64,000 bases of DNA from the NCBI GenBank assembly GCA_029213305.1, contig JARGPA010000016.1, positions 1-64,000 of the forward strand. The letters are read 5' to 3'. The notes below the pieces were generated by a model. That model saw nothing but the letters and a program-made list of their open reading frames with translations. It was not told the origin of the DNA and made no database searches. Position numbers and translations under genes: made by a program. Below, piece after piece: positions 28,256 to 36,471 of this stretch. The DNA comes from Phycisphaerales bacterium (GTDB lineage Bacteria; Planctomycetota; Phycisphaerae; Phycisphaerales; UBA1924). The number at the start of each line of letters is the position of its first letter. Positions within the stretch are counted from its first letter, which is position 1.

Positions 28256-28633
28256 TTACACGCGACGTTTCTTCGAAGGGCGGCAACCATTGTGAGGAAC
28301 AGGAGTGTGATCTTCGATCGCAGTCACTCTCAAACCGGTTGATGCAAGTCCTGATACTGCGTTTTCACGACCAGCGCCAGCGCCAGTGATCTTGACTTCG
28401 ATTTCGTTCATCCCCATTTTGCGTACCTTTTGGCCGCATTGTTCACCAGCTCTTGTCGCTGCGAACGGTGTGGATTTACGAGCACCTTTAAAACCGATGG
28501 TTCCTGCTGAGTCCCAAGCGAGAGTTTCGCCATTGGTATCAGTAACGGTAATCAATGTATTGTTGTGAGTTGCTTTAATATGAGCAACACCGCGTACTAC
28601 ACCCTTACGAATTTTCTTCTGCTTCTTCGCCAT
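28256..28633 (-). CDS. rpsK: Ribosomal protein S11
   Basis: Small-subunit platform protein of 125 residues (normal length). Diagnostic segments are GVAHIKATHNNTLITVTD, FKGARKSTPFAA and the C-terminal THTPVPHNGCRPSKKRRV. AGGAGCGAAGATCA precedes the ATG. The gene is followed closely by a strong terminator-like hairpin. Confidence 0.97.
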   Translation of the reverse strand: MAKKQKKIRKGVVRGVAHIKATHNNTLITVTDTNGETLAWDSAGTIGFKGARKSTPFAATRAGEQCGQKVRKMGMNEIEVKITGAGAGRENAVSGLASTGLRVTAIEDHTPVPHNGCRPSKKRRV

Positions 28634-28662
28634 TGATCTTCGCTCCTATCGGTTCCACATTT

Positions 28663-28685
28663 CTTTGAGCGTTCAATGCTCAAAG
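28663..28685 (-). other. Stem-loop in rpsM-rpsK intergenic region
   Basis: A perfect 8-bp inverted repeat CTTTGAGC/GCTCAAAG with a 7-base loop lies 30 bases before rpsK. There is no following T run, so it is more likely an RNA regulatory or processing structure than a terminator. Confidence 0.45.
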
Positions 28686-28778
28686 CTGGAACCTTGCGAT
28701 TATGTATAAACTTGTTCTAAACCTGTTTAACACGGACTCAAACATTGAAACAATGTTGTGTCGATGATTAACAGGAAG

Positions 28779-29156
28779 TTATCCTTTAACGCCCTTCTTA
28801 CCAGCAACAGTCTTCGCACGACCCTTACGAGTACGAGCATTACAGCGTGTTCGTTGACCGCGTGTTGGAAGACCAGCACGATGACGAGCACCTCGGTATG
28901 AGCGAATTTCGCGCAAACGCTGAATGTTCTGTTGCACTTGACGACGAAGACCACCCTCTACGAGGTATGAACCGTCGACAATTGTGTTGAGGTTTGAAAC
29001 TTCTGTTTCACTCAACTCGCTTGCGCGGGTTTCTGGATTGATCTTTGCTTCTGCAAGAATCTCTGCGGCAAACTTGGGACCAATCCCATGGATGTACTGC
29101 AATGAGTAGTAGATCTTCTTACGATCGGGAATGTCAACACCTGCGATACGGGGCAC
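28779..29156 (-). CDS. rpsM: Ribosomal protein S13
   Basis: Small-subunit head protein of 125 residues. The start is GTG at 29156, giving [14 protein letters not shown] as in the standard S13 N terminus, with GGAG 8-9 bases upstream; the longer reading to 29207 is rejected. The internal [13 protein letters not shown] and the basic [20 protein letters not shown]-type tail are typical (TRGQRT is visible). Confidence 0.97.
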   Translation of the reverse strand: MPRIAGVDIPDRKKIYYSLQYIHGIGPKFAAEILAEAKINPETRASELSETEVSNLNTIVDGSYLVEGGLRRQVQQNIQRLREIRSYRGARHRAGLPTRGQRTRCNARTRKGRAKTVAGKKGVKG

Positions 29157-29270
29157 TGCTTCGCTCCTGTCACCGGGTTCACCCCGGTACTTGTATTCGT
29201 TGCACACATTTATCTGGCGTGTGCGTTTACTTACACTTTACAATCCATTTGTCGAACGACAACAGGGCAA

Positions 29271-29387
29271 TTAGCCTTGACGCTGCTTAAAGCGTGGATT
29301 CTTCTTATTGATTACAAAGACTTTGCCTTTTCGACGAACGATCTGGCAATCCTTTGAGCGGCGCTTTACGCTGGATGAAACCTTCAT
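29271..29387 (-). CDS. rpmJ: Ribosomal protein L36 (cysteine-poor form)
   Basis: A 38-residue 50S protein, [15 protein letters not shown] to the invariant end [11 protein letters not shown]. The start at 29387 has AGGAG upstream. Of the zinc ligands of classical L36 (CxxC...C...H) only the cysteine in SKDCQ remains, so this is the zinc-free type. It sits alone between secY and rpsM, without infA, map or adk. Confidence 0.95.
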   Translation of the reverse strand: MKVSSSVKRRSKDCQIVRRKGKVFVINKKNPRFKQRQG

Positions 29388-29462
29388 CACAACTCTCCTG
29401 CCGCTCTTGCGGCCATCTGATACTTCCATTACCAACCCGAATTTGCAAACCGCATTTTCGGG

Positions 29463-29486
29463 GCGTGGATGATAGGCATCATCCAC
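29463..29486 (-). other. Stem-loop in the rpmJ leader
   Basis: A perfect 10-bp inverted repeat CGTGGATGAT/ATCATCCACG with a 4-base loop lies 76 bases upstream of rpmJ in the 260-base secY-rpmJ gap. No T run follows on either strand. It is possibly a ribosomal protein autoregulatory site or RNA processing site; nothing else recognisable was seen in this gap. Confidence 0.45.
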
Positions 29487-29647
29487 GAATTAATCTCTTT
29501 AATTGACCCCCAGAACTACGCTGTGGATCGATTTTCTCCAATTTTTAGAGCTTTGGATGCTCATATTTTAATCGAATACTCATTTTTACTACCCCAACTT
29601 CTACCAGCCAGATGACCACTCACCCTTTGATATGTGAAAGGAGAAGA

Positions 29648-31021
29648 TTATTTAGTATCCGCAGCGTTCCCCATAAACCCGTCATAGTTTCTCATGAGTA
29701 GGTTTGCTTCGACTCGTTGTAGGAAGTCAAGAGCAACAGAAACCACAATCAACAATCCGGTACCACCCAAGAACTGCGAGACTGTAAAGTCAATCCCAAG
29801 TTTGGAACTCGCGACCATCGGCAGGACTGCGATCACTGATAGGAACGCTGCACCGACATAAGTAATTCTTTCCATCACAGCTTCGAGGTATTCAGCAGTT
29901 CGGGGTCCAGGACGAAGACCCGGAATGAACGAACCATGATCTCGAAGCTGTTTACTCATTTCCTCAGGATTGAACTGGACTGTAATCCAGAAGTAACTGA
30001 AGAAGTAAACCATTCCAATATAGAGCAGAATGTATGGATACTGTCCCATCTGGAAACTAGAACTCAACCATTGGATTGAGTCGTAGTACCATCCCACATT
30101 GTTGCCAGATGCTTGCGCTGAGTCTGCGAGGAATCCAAACACAACTGATGGGAAGATCATCAACGAACTCGCGAAGATAATCGGCATCACACCGCCGTGA
30201 TTTACACGCAGTGGAAGGTAGCTTTTTTGACCCCCGAAGACTCGTTTACCTCGAGAATGCTTCGCTTGTTGAACTGGAATTCTTCGTTGAGCAACAGTGA
30301 GCAGAACTGAACCTGCGACAACCATCACGAACAAACTGATGAGAAGGATCAAACCCATCCAACCCATCTTATTCGGGTCCTGTGGATCGAAACCACTGAT
30401 CAAACTCGAAATCGCACCAGGCATACCAGTCAGGATACCACCCATAATAATGAGTGAAACACCATTACCAATTCCGAATCTATCAATCTGTTCACCCAAC
30501 CACATCAAGAAGATCGTACCCGCTGTCAGAGTCGCGATACCCATGACCCACCAAAGTGGATTGTTTGCCCATTGTGAATAGACAAGTCCAGATTTGGAAA
30601 TATATGTCAACCAACCAACTGCTTGGACAATACAAAGTCCAACGGTTACATACCTTGTCCATTCTTGGATTTTGGTTTGTCCTGTAGGACCTTCTTCTTT
30701 GAGCTTCTTAAGTTGAGGCGAGACTGACCCGAACAACTGGAACACAATCGACGCAGTAATGTAAGGCATAATGCCCAGACCAAAGATCGTTGATTGTCCG
30801 AATGAACCACCTGAGAAGATCGCTACATATTGCATGACCTTACCCGCAGCGCCGCCTGCAGCTGCTTGAGCTTGGAAGAACTCCGAGAGTGCACTCTGAT
30901 CTACACCAGGTACAGGAATCCAGAAACCAATCCGATACACGGCAAGCATCGCAAGCGTGAATAGGATTTTGTTCCGGAGTTCTTCGATCCGAAATACATT
31001 CGCGAGTGTCTTAAAAAACAT
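29648..31021 (-). CDS. secY: Preprotein translocase subunit SecY
   Basis: Pore-forming subunit of the SecYEG inner-membrane channel, about 457 residues with ten transmembrane segments. The N terminus is FFKTLANVFRIEELRNKILF. Diagnostic internal segments are GLGIMPYITASIVFQL, VSLIIMGGILTGMPGA (the GNGVSLII helix), and GGVMPIIFASSLM. The ATG at 31021 with GGAG upstream is used instead of a longer reading beginning at 31078. A large hairpin and a second small hairpin occupy its leader. Confidence 0.97.
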   Translation of the reverse strand: MFFKTLANVFRIEELRNKILFTLAMLAVYRIGFWIPVPGVDQSALSEFFQAQAAAGGAAGKVMQYVAIFSGGSFGQSTIFGLGIMPYITASIVFQLFGSVSPQLKKLKEEGPTGQTKIQEWTRYVTVGLCIVQAVGWLTYISKSGLVYSQWANNPLWWVMGIATLTAGTIFLMWLGEQIDRFGIGNGVSLIIMGGILTGMPGAISSLISGFDPQDPNKMGWMGLILLISLFVMVVAGSVLLTVAQRRIPVQQAKHSRGKRVFGGQKSYLPLRVNHGGVMPIIFASSLMIFPSVVFGFLADSAQASGNNVGWYYDSIQWLSSSFQMGQYPYILLYIGMVYFFSYFWITVQFNPEEMSKQLRDHGSFIPGLRPGPRTAEYLEAVMERITYVGAAFLSVIAVLPMVASSKLGIDFTVSQFLGGTGLLIVVSVALDFLQRVEANLLMRNYDGFMGNAADTK

Positions 31022-31040
31022 CGTGTACAAGCTCCGATTC

Positions 31041-31060
31041 ACGCAGGGATGACCCTGCGT
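31041..31060 (-). other. Small hairpin in secY leader
   Basis: A perfect 8-bp inverted repeat ACGCAGGG/CCCTGCGT with a 4-base loop lies 20 bases before the secY start. It could affect translation initiation. Confidence 0.4.
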
Positions 31061-31099
31061 TGGGGTCCTACAAATCAATTGACCCGGAATATTCGAGAA

Positions 31100-31165
31100 A
31101 CGCCGCGATCGATTTCTGTATCCGGGATCATAGTAACCCTAGATTCAAACAATCGATCGCGGCGT
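31100..31165 (-). other. Long inverted repeat between rplO and secY
   Basis: A 15-bp perfect inverted repeat, ACGCCGCGATCGATT (31100-31114) and AATCGATCGCGGCGT (31151-31165), with 36 bases between. Its loop contains TCCGGG (31121-31126), which could instead pair with CCCGGA at 31083-31088. Only a short T tract follows. It is suggestive of attenuation or RNA processing between the L15 and SecY coding regions. Confidence 0.55.
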
Positions 31166-31201
31166 CTGATTTCTATCAAGTTGGTTCAGTGAACAACTTG
31201 A

Positions 31202-31813
31202 TCATTTTTGCTTGATAACTTCGCCGCGAGCGAATGCTTCCTCACGCTTGCGATGCCAATCCTGATTCTTAAGCTTCTTAGTGAGGTTCTTCGGTGAACG
31301 ATCATCAGAGTTGCGATCAACCCCGCGAACACGATCACGACGAGTACCTGACTCATGAACCGAACCACCCGCATCAACAATCAGTTTACGAGCAGAATCT
31401 GTTACGCGATTAGTTTTGACATCGAGCTTCACATTGAGCTTGTCTTGACCATCTTCGAGACCGCCGAGGATCTTTAGATCTCTCGATGTATCGCGAACAA
31501 GGCCAGCTTTGATCAATGTTTCGTGGTTGACTTCGCCGCCGTTCTTGAAGTCAGCATGAGCAGTAATCGCTCCAAGGTTGACTGTCCAGAACTTTGTTTT
31601 GAAGTTCGCATTGGTAAAACCAAACTTTGGCATACGGCGGAAGAATGGCATTTGACCACCTTCGAACTGATAGAGCTTGGAATGACCGGTTCTTGCACCA
31701 GCACCCTTCATACCACGACCAGCGGTCTTGCCGTTACCTGAACCAACGCCTCGTCCGATGCGCTTACGTTGTTTGTACTTGCCCGCAATCGCGGTCACTT
31801 CGTGAATCATCAT
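31202..31813 (-). CDS. rplO: Ribosomal protein L15, C-terminally extended
   Basis: 50S protein with the diagnostic GRGVGSGNGKTAGRGMKGAGART and FEGGQMPFFRRMPKFGF. The family usually has about 145 residues; this has 203. The extra length is a basic tail of about 50 residues after VDAGGSVHE, rich in Arg, Lys and Asp. GGGAG precedes tandem ATGs; the first is used. rpmD (L30), usual between rpsE and rplO, is missing: only 43 bases separate them. Confidence 0.96.
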   Translation of the reverse strand: MMIHEVTAIAGKYKQRKRIGRGVGSGNGKTAGRGMKGAGARTGHSKLYQFEGGQMPFFRRMPKFGFTNANFKTKFWTVNLGAITAHADFKNGGEVNHETLIKAGLVRDTSRDLKILGGLEDGQDKLNVKLDVKTNRVTDSARKLIVDAGGSVHESGTRRDRVRGVDRNSDDRSPKNLTKKLKNQDWHRKREEAFARGEVIKQK

Positions 31814-31856
31814 GGCCGGTTACTCCCGGGAACTGTTGCCTATTCGTGTGAGTTGA

Positions 31857-32576
31857 TTAGCTCTTTGCTTCTGTTGGCTTTGCTTCCGCTGCAGGAGCTT
31901 CAGCTGGTGCACCACCGCGTCCGCCATTGCGTCCGCCGCGGCCTCCACCACTACCACCGCGTCCGCCGCGTCCACCACGACCACGATCTTGGCCGATAGT
32001 GTTGACAGGAGCTGCCATCTTCTCAATATTCTCGTTAATCGAAGGCATGAACTTGTTACCGCGTTCAATGCGTTGTTCGATATCAGTTGTGGTAATCTCT
32101 ACGCCTCTGAGTTCAGCGATCTGTTCTCTCGTGCGGAGTCGACCGAGACCGTCAATCACAGCTTTCACTGTATTGAGCTTGCTCGTTGATCCTGTACACT
32201 TGGTTAAACAGTCAGTGATCCCTGCGATTTCGAGAACTGCGCGAACTGTACCGCCTGCAACAACACCAGTACCTGGTGACGCTGGCATCAGGCGTACTTT
32301 ACTTGCACATGCTTTGCCTTCGATTTCGTGTGGAAGGGTAGTCCCCGCCATTGGAACTGAAGTGAGCTTGCGTTTCGCGTACTTCTGTGCTTTTTCGATT
32401 GCAGTTGGTACTTCGGTTGACTTAGCGTAGCCATATCCAACCTTACCCTTGCGATCACCGATCACAACGAGTGCACCGAAACTGAATCGGCGACCACCCT
32501 TGACGGTCGCAGCAGTTCGGTAAATACCAACGGTATGGGATTCTAGATTCGTATTATCGTCGAGGATTTCAGCCAT
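31857..32576 (-). CDS. rpsE: Ribosomal protein S5 with Gly/Arg-rich tail
   Basis: 30S protein for decoding fidelity. The family core includes TVKGGRRFSFGALVVIGD, GYGYAKSTEVPTAIEKA, and ASPGTGVVAGGTVRAVLE. At 239 residues it exceeds the usual 160-175. The C terminus has an RGG/GRGG-repeat stretch from about residue 197, followed by an Ala/Glu/Pro-rich end. RGG tracts are RNA-binding and often disordered in other proteins; the role here is unknown. Confidence 0.96.
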   Translation of the reverse strand: MAEILDDNTNLESHTVGIYRTAATVKGGRRFSFGALVVIGDRKGKVGYGYAKSTEVPTAIEKAQKYAKRKLTSVPMAGTTLPHEIEGKACASKVRLMPASPGTGVVAGGTVRAVLEIAGITDCLTKCTGSTSKLNTVKAVIDGLGRLRTREQIAELRGVEITTTDIEQRIERGNKFMPSINENIEKMAAPVNTIGQDRGRGGRGGRGGSGGGRGGRNGGRGGAPAEAPAAEAKPTEAKS

Positions 32577-32606
32577 TGTTGCTGTCTCTTTCAGGAATGG
32601 GTCTGA

Positions 32607-32972
32607 TTAGAACTCAAGACCACCCTTGCGGGCCGCGTCTGCAAACGCCTTGATGCGTCCATGGAACTTGAATCCGCCGCGATCGAAGACCACATTTGTG
32701 ACTCCTGCCGCTTTGGCCCGCTCGGCAAGCAAAGTACCGACTGATTCGGCGGACTTCACATTGCCAGATGTACCATCAATTTTCGCAGCCTTGTCTTGGC
32801 TTGATGCACTACACAAGGTTGTGCCCGCCATGTCATCAATCACTTGTGCGTACACATGATTGAGTGAACGGTAGATCGCTAGGCGAGGACGGGTAGGTGT
32901 ACCCGATACACGCTTGCGGATTCCGATCCGACGACGTGATCTGCGAATATCTTTTTGTTTATTCTTGTTCAT
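32607..32972 (-). CDS. rplR: Ribosomal protein L18
   Basis: 5S rRNA-binding protein of the 50S central protuberance, 121 residues (normal). The basic start [23 protein letters not shown] and the C-terminal [28 protein letters not shown]-type end ([10 protein letters not shown] visible) are diagnostic. GAGAGGT precedes the ATG. Confidence 0.97.
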   Translation of the reverse strand: MNKNKQKDIRRSRRRIGIRKRVSGTPTRPRLAIYRSLNHVYAQVIDDMAGTTLCSASSQDKAAKIDGTSGNVKSAESVGTLLAERAKAAGVTNVVFDRGGFKFHGRIKAFADAARKGGLEF

Positions 32973-33021
32973 TGTTCATACCTCTCGTGGCGGCTTACCC
33001 GCCCTACGAGTTGCTCAAATA

Positions 33022-33576
33022 TTATTTACCGAACGCCTTACCCTGCTTACGCTGGATCACTTCTTCAAGATACTTAATACCCTTACCGTTGTAAGGTTCA
33101 GGCTTCCGCTTTGCTCTTGTAGAAGCAGCAAAGTGTCCAACTGCTTGCTTATCTGCTCCAGTGATTGTGATCATTTGCTTCTCAGCAGTCACACTCAAAC
33201 CAGTTGGGATAGGCATCTGAATCGTGTTGGCATACCCAACTTTAAGAGCCAAGTTGGTTCCACTGACAGTTGCAGTCCAACCAACACCAACAACTTGAAG
33301 CTTCTTCTCGTACCCTTTGGAGACACCCTCGATCATGTTATTGATCAATGAACGAGTTGTACCCCAGTATGCACCGTTTGAACGCTTCTTAGCAATCAAT
33401 GCTTCGTCCATGCTCACAGAGATGCTCTTCGCAGAATCATCCCAAGTAACATCAACCTCTGGACGGAACTCGTAGGATAGATTTCCTTTCGGTCCCTCGA
33501 TAGAGATTGTTTGGCCGTCAAGATTAACCTTGACATTGCCTGGTACTGATATAGGTTTTTTACCGATCCGCGACAT
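33022..33576 (-). CDS. rplF: Ribosomal protein L6
   Basis: 50S protein of 184 residues near the factor-binding site. It begins MSRIGKKPISVPGNV, has the two related beta-domains of the family and the conserved end EPYNGKGIKYLEEVIQRKQGKAF. GAAAGGA lies upstream of the ATG. Normal length and position in the spc-type cluster. Confidence 0.97.
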   Translation of the reverse strand: MSRIGKKPISVPGNVKVNLDGQTISIEGPKGNLSYEFRPEVDVTWDDSAKSISVSMDEALIAKKRSNGAYWGTTRSLINNMIEGVSKGYEKKLQVVGVGWTATVSGTNLALKVGYANTIQMPIPTGLSVTAEKQMITITGADKQAVGHFAASTRAKRKPEPYNGKGIKYLEEVIQRKQGKAFGK

Positions 33577-33669
33577 ATCGCGTTCCTTTCAGATTGTGTT
33601 TCTCATCCGATTCTGTTGGGAATCGGGGATTCCAATCTTGGTTAAGTGCAAGAATGCACGATGAAATAC

Positions 33670-34068
33670 TTACAGTACGGTACAGAGCAACTCGCCACCG
33701 ACGCGTTCTTCTCTACATTGACGATCCGACAGTACACCCTTGTTGGTGGAAACGATCGAGATTCCCAAGCCTTGCATTGGTGATGGGATGTTGTCTACCT
33801 GACGGTAAACACGGCATCCTGGCTTGCTCATTCTCTTGATCTCGTGGATCAAAGCTTCACCACGTGGACCATACTTGAGATCTACATGAATCGTGCCCTG
33901 CTTGTTGTCTTCAACAACTTCAAAGCCATTGATGTAGCCTTCAGTCTGAAGAGTCTTCGCAACGCCTTGGCAAATTTTGTTATTGAGCACAACAACGCTC
34001 TTCGAACGGTTTCGCGTTGCGTTGCGAATTCGAGTTAGCATGTCTGCGACTGGATCACTGATTGACAT
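33670..34068 (-). CDS. rpsH: Ribosomal protein S8
   Basis: 30S protein binding the 16S central domain, 132 residues. It begins DPVADMLTRIRNATRNR and contains SKPGCRVYRQVDNIPSP and the conserved end GISIVSTNKGVLSDRQCREERVGGE (STNKGVLSD visible). In Escherichia coli S8 represses the spc operon; no matching site was identified here. Confidence 0.97.
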   Translation of the reverse strand: MSISDPVADMLTRIRNATRNRSKSVVVLNNKICQGVAKTLQTEGYINGFEVVEDNKQGTIHVDLKYGPRGEALIHEIKRMSKPGCRVYRQVDNIPSPMQGLGISIVSTNKGVLSDRQCREERVGGELLCTVL

Positions 34069-34161
34069 AGGAACCTACCTTTGTCCTGTTTACTATGCGG
34101 CATTCACTATCACGCCGCGGGGTATATTCGTTCGTATCTGTACTCTACTAGAACTTCTTTT

Positions 34162-34347
34162 TTACCAACTTGCTTTACGCATGCCTGGGATCTTGCCTTC
34201 GAGTGCAAGCTTTCTGAGCATGATTCGGCTGATACGGAACTTACGGTAAACGCTCCGTGATCGTCCGGTCAGTTCACATCTGCGTACTAGACGAGATGAG
34301 TACTTTGGAGTTTTTTTGCTTTTCGCGACTTGAGCTTTGGTTGCCAT
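34162..34347 (-). CDS. rpsN: Ribosomal protein S14, type Z without zinc ligands
   Basis: 30S head protein of 61 residues, the short type Z length, with [21 protein letters not shown] and the conserved end [11 protein letters not shown]. The CxxC...CxxC zinc ligands usual for 61-residue S14 are missing; only RRCEL remains. It is thus a cysteine-poor paralogue type, in parallel with the cysteine-poor L36. AAGGAAT precedes the ATG. Confidence 0.95.
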   Translation of the reverse strand: MATKAQVAKSKKTPKYSSRLVRRCELTGRSRSVYRKFRISRIMLRKLALEGKIPGMRKASW

Positions 34348-34411
34348 ATTTCTATTCCTTCAACCTGATCTTGAACATGCCTGAACATGATGCCAGGTGC
34401 TTTGGCGTTGT

Positions 34412-35041
34412 TTACTTCTTCTTACCTTTAGTTGGCTTCTTGAAAGGCATCCCGAGTTCGGCGAGCACAAATCGGCTCATTTCCTTGTTCGAGTTACTGA
34501 AGCTAAAGTTGATATTCATACCATGGGTGAAGTTCTGCTCAGCCATGTTGATCTCAGGGAAAACACCTTGCTCTGTTAATCCCATTGAGTAACTTCCTTG
34601 ACGGTCGAATGATTTATCACTCAGACCACGGAAGTCCTTGATACGAGGTGTGGTCAAGTTCATCAAACGATCTGCGAAGTGCCACATACGATCGCGACGA
34701 AGAGTCACTTTGTACGCTGTCTCGTAACCTTCACGAACCTTAAAGTTCGAAACACTTTTCTTCGCACGAATCATCATTGGTTTTTGACCAGTGATTGTGG
34801 TGAGTGTATGGATTACTGTGTCACGCACATTTGCAGGAATCTTGGTTCCGTCGAGATGACGGCCAACATTCACATTGACAGTGATTTTTTCAAGCTTTGG
34901 CATCGCCATGGCATTTTCAACGCCGAACTCGCCTTTAAGCTTTGGACACACTTCTTCGACAAATTTTTGCTTCAAACGCGATGGCTGAGGCTTCATAGCC
35001 TCTGCGAGTGTCGCTTCGTCGTATGTTATTTTCTTCGCCAT
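34412..35041 (-). CDS. rplE: Ribosomal protein L5, slightly extended
   Basis: 5S rRNA-binding protein of about 209 residues; the usual length is 178-190, with extra residues at both ends including a Lys-rich tail. Diagnostic segments are KLEKITVNVNVG, TGQKPMMIRAKKSVSNFKVREG, LTTPRIKDFRGL and NINFSFSNSNKEM. The ATG at 35041 (MAKKITYDEA) is preferred to a GTG at 35056. Confidence 0.95.
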   Translation of the reverse strand: MAKKITYDEATLAEAMKPQPSRLKQKFVEEVCPKLKGEFGVENAMAMPKLEKITVNVNVGRHLDGTKIPANVRDTVIHTLTTITGQKPMMIRAKKSVSNFKVREGYETAYKVTLRRDRMWHFADRLMNLTTPRIKDFRGLSDKSFDRQGSYSMGLTEQGVFPEINMAEQNFTHGMNINFSFSNSNKEMSRFVLAELGMPFKKPTKGKKK

Positions 35042-35121
35042 AACTCGGTCTTCCACTCTGCCCTAGGGGCATGGATTTCGTGATCGGTTTCCATCCGAAA
35101 CACAACCTAATTCTTATTCAA

Positions 35122-35454
35122 TCAACCTTTGGTGCCACTCACTTGTCCGAGAGACTTGCCGTTGCGAACTGCGACACGATTTTTGCTACCATCTGTAGCA
35201 GTTTCGAATCGAACTCGTGTTGGTTTACCATCAACAACAGGACTTACCTTTGAGATGTGGATTGGCGCCTCGATTGAGACGATTCCACCTTGTGGGTTGA
35301 TCTGTGTTGGACGGATGTGCTTAGTCCGAAGGTTTACACCTTTGACAATTACTTGATCCGATTTTGTGATGACATCAGTAATCTCGCCGGTTACACCTTT
35401 GTGATCGCCTGAGGTTACGATGACTGTATCACCTTTTCTTACATGCTTGGGCAT
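35122..35454 (-). CDS. rplX: Ribosomal protein L24
   Basis: 50S assembly-initiator protein of about 110 residues, with the KOW motif in HVRKGDTVIVTSGDHKGVTGE and the later HISKVSPVVDGKPTRV. The ATG at 35454 shares its A with the TGA stop of rplN (TGATG), so the two are translationally coupled. Confidence 0.96.
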   Translation of the reverse strand: MPKHVRKGDTVIVTSGDHKGVTGEITDVITKSDQVIVKGVNLRTKHIRPTQINPQGGIVSIEAPIHISKVSPVVDGKPTRVRFETATDGSKNRVAVRNGKSLGQVSGTKG

Positions 35455-35840
35455 CACACAACCTCCGGTGCAAGCGAGACGATTTTCATGTAGTTCTTCT
35501 CGCGAAGTTCACGGGCAACAGGACCAAAGATCCGTGTACCCTTTGGGTTACCATCATCGTTAATGAGTACAACTGCTGAGGAATCAAACTTCACGTAAGA
35601 TCCGTCTTTGCGGCGGATGTTGCGAGCAACACGAACGACAACCGCTTTGTACATTTCGCCGGTCTTCACATCAGAACCAGGAAGAGCCTTCTTGATAGAG
35701 ACCATAACCTTGTCACCGATATGTGCCTGCTTGCGGGTCAGTCCGCCACGGCTTGTTGAGCCGCCGTACACACGAATAACATAAGCGATTTTACCGCCGG
35801 AGTTATCCGCTACTTCACATCTGGATTCTTGTTGGAGCAT
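35454..35840 (-). CDS. rplN: Ribosomal protein L14
   Basis: 50S subunit-interface protein of 128 residues. Diagnostic segments are [52 protein letters not shown] and [26 protein letters not shown] ([10 protein letters not shown] visible). GGATGAGCT lies before the ATG. First gene of the spc-type part. Confidence 0.97.
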   Translation of the reverse strand: MLQQESRCEVADNSGGKIAYVIRVYGGSTSRGGLTRKQAHIGDKVMVSIKKALPGSDVKTGEMYKAVVVRVARNIRRKDGSYVKFDSSAVVLINDDGNPKGTRIFGPVARELREKNYMKIVSLAPEVV

Positions 35841-35938
35841 AGCTCATCCGCCTTATTACACTCGATTGGTATCAATCGGGATATTTACACTTTGCTGTTG
35901 CTGATCATGCTCAGAGAGTATCGATCAACAATCACTCG

Positions 35939-36199
35939 TCACATACTTCGTTGTTCGACAATGCGTGAGAGCGTCCAGCTCTTGGTCTTTGAGACCGGTT
36001 TGCATTGAACGATTTCCACAACATCACCAACATGTGATTCGTTCTTTTCATCATGAACATGCAATACGGTTCGCTTGCTCACATACTTGCCATACTTAGG
36101 ATGCTTTGATTTGTAGTGAATGACGACCTTACGGGATTTATCCCGAGCGTCAGTTTCTACTACGCCAATCTTTGCACCTTTGTTCTCGTTATCGCTCAT
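35939..36199 (-). CDS. rpsQ: Ribosomal protein S17
   Basis: 30S early-assembly protein of 86 residues with an OB fold. It contains GVVETDARDKSRKVVIHY, HPKYGKYVSKRTVLHVHDE and VGDVVEIVQCKPVSKTKSW. GGAGAT lies before the ATG. Normal length; last gene of the S10-type part. Confidence 0.96.
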   Translation of the reverse strand: MSDNENKGAKIGVVETDARDKSRKVVIHYKSKHPKYGKYVSKRTVLHVHDEKNESHVGDVVEIVQCKPVSKTKSWTLSRIVEQRSM

Positions 36200-36256
36200 G
36201 GTTATCTCCAGGTCAATCGCATGTCCGATTGCCCTAATCAGAAACGCCTCTCGGCT

Positions 36257-36448
36257 TTATCCTGCTGCCCTTGCTGTCTGCTCGGTTAGCAATCTTGCAA
36301 CATCCTTGCGGATTTTGCTGAACTGAGTAGTATCTTCGATCTTCTCGCTCACACTCTTGTTTTTGAGAGCGAGCAACTTGCCACGCAGGTTGCCAAGTTC
36401 AACGGTTATTTCTTCGTCATTGAGTTTGCGTACTTCAGTACCGGTCAT
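36257..36448 (-). CDS. rpmC: Ribosomal protein L29
   Basis: 50S protein at the exit tunnel rim, 63 residues, two-helix hairpin. It begins MTGTEVRKLNDEEI and contains LGNLRGKLLALKNK, FSKIRKDVARLLTE. The ATG at 36448 is chosen because AAGGAG lies 6 bases upstream; an upstream reading to 36505 overlaps rplP and lacks a site. Confidence 0.95.
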   Translation of the reverse strand: MTGTEVRKLNDEEITVELGNLRGKLLALKNKSVSEKIEDTTQFSKIRKDVARLLTEQTARAAG

Positions 36449-36471
36449 CGCGAGCTCCTTCTTATCAAGCT

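Noticed and set aside
31100-31165. Possible insertion-sequence end formed by the 15-bp inverted repeat
   Set aside because: Only 36 bases separate the arms, with no transposase and no target duplication; an RNA hairpin is more likely.
31927-32430. Long plus-strand frame opposite rpsE
   Set aside because: It is the antisense shadow of the S5 gene; its Pro/Arg-rich start mirrors the Gly/Arg repeat tail.
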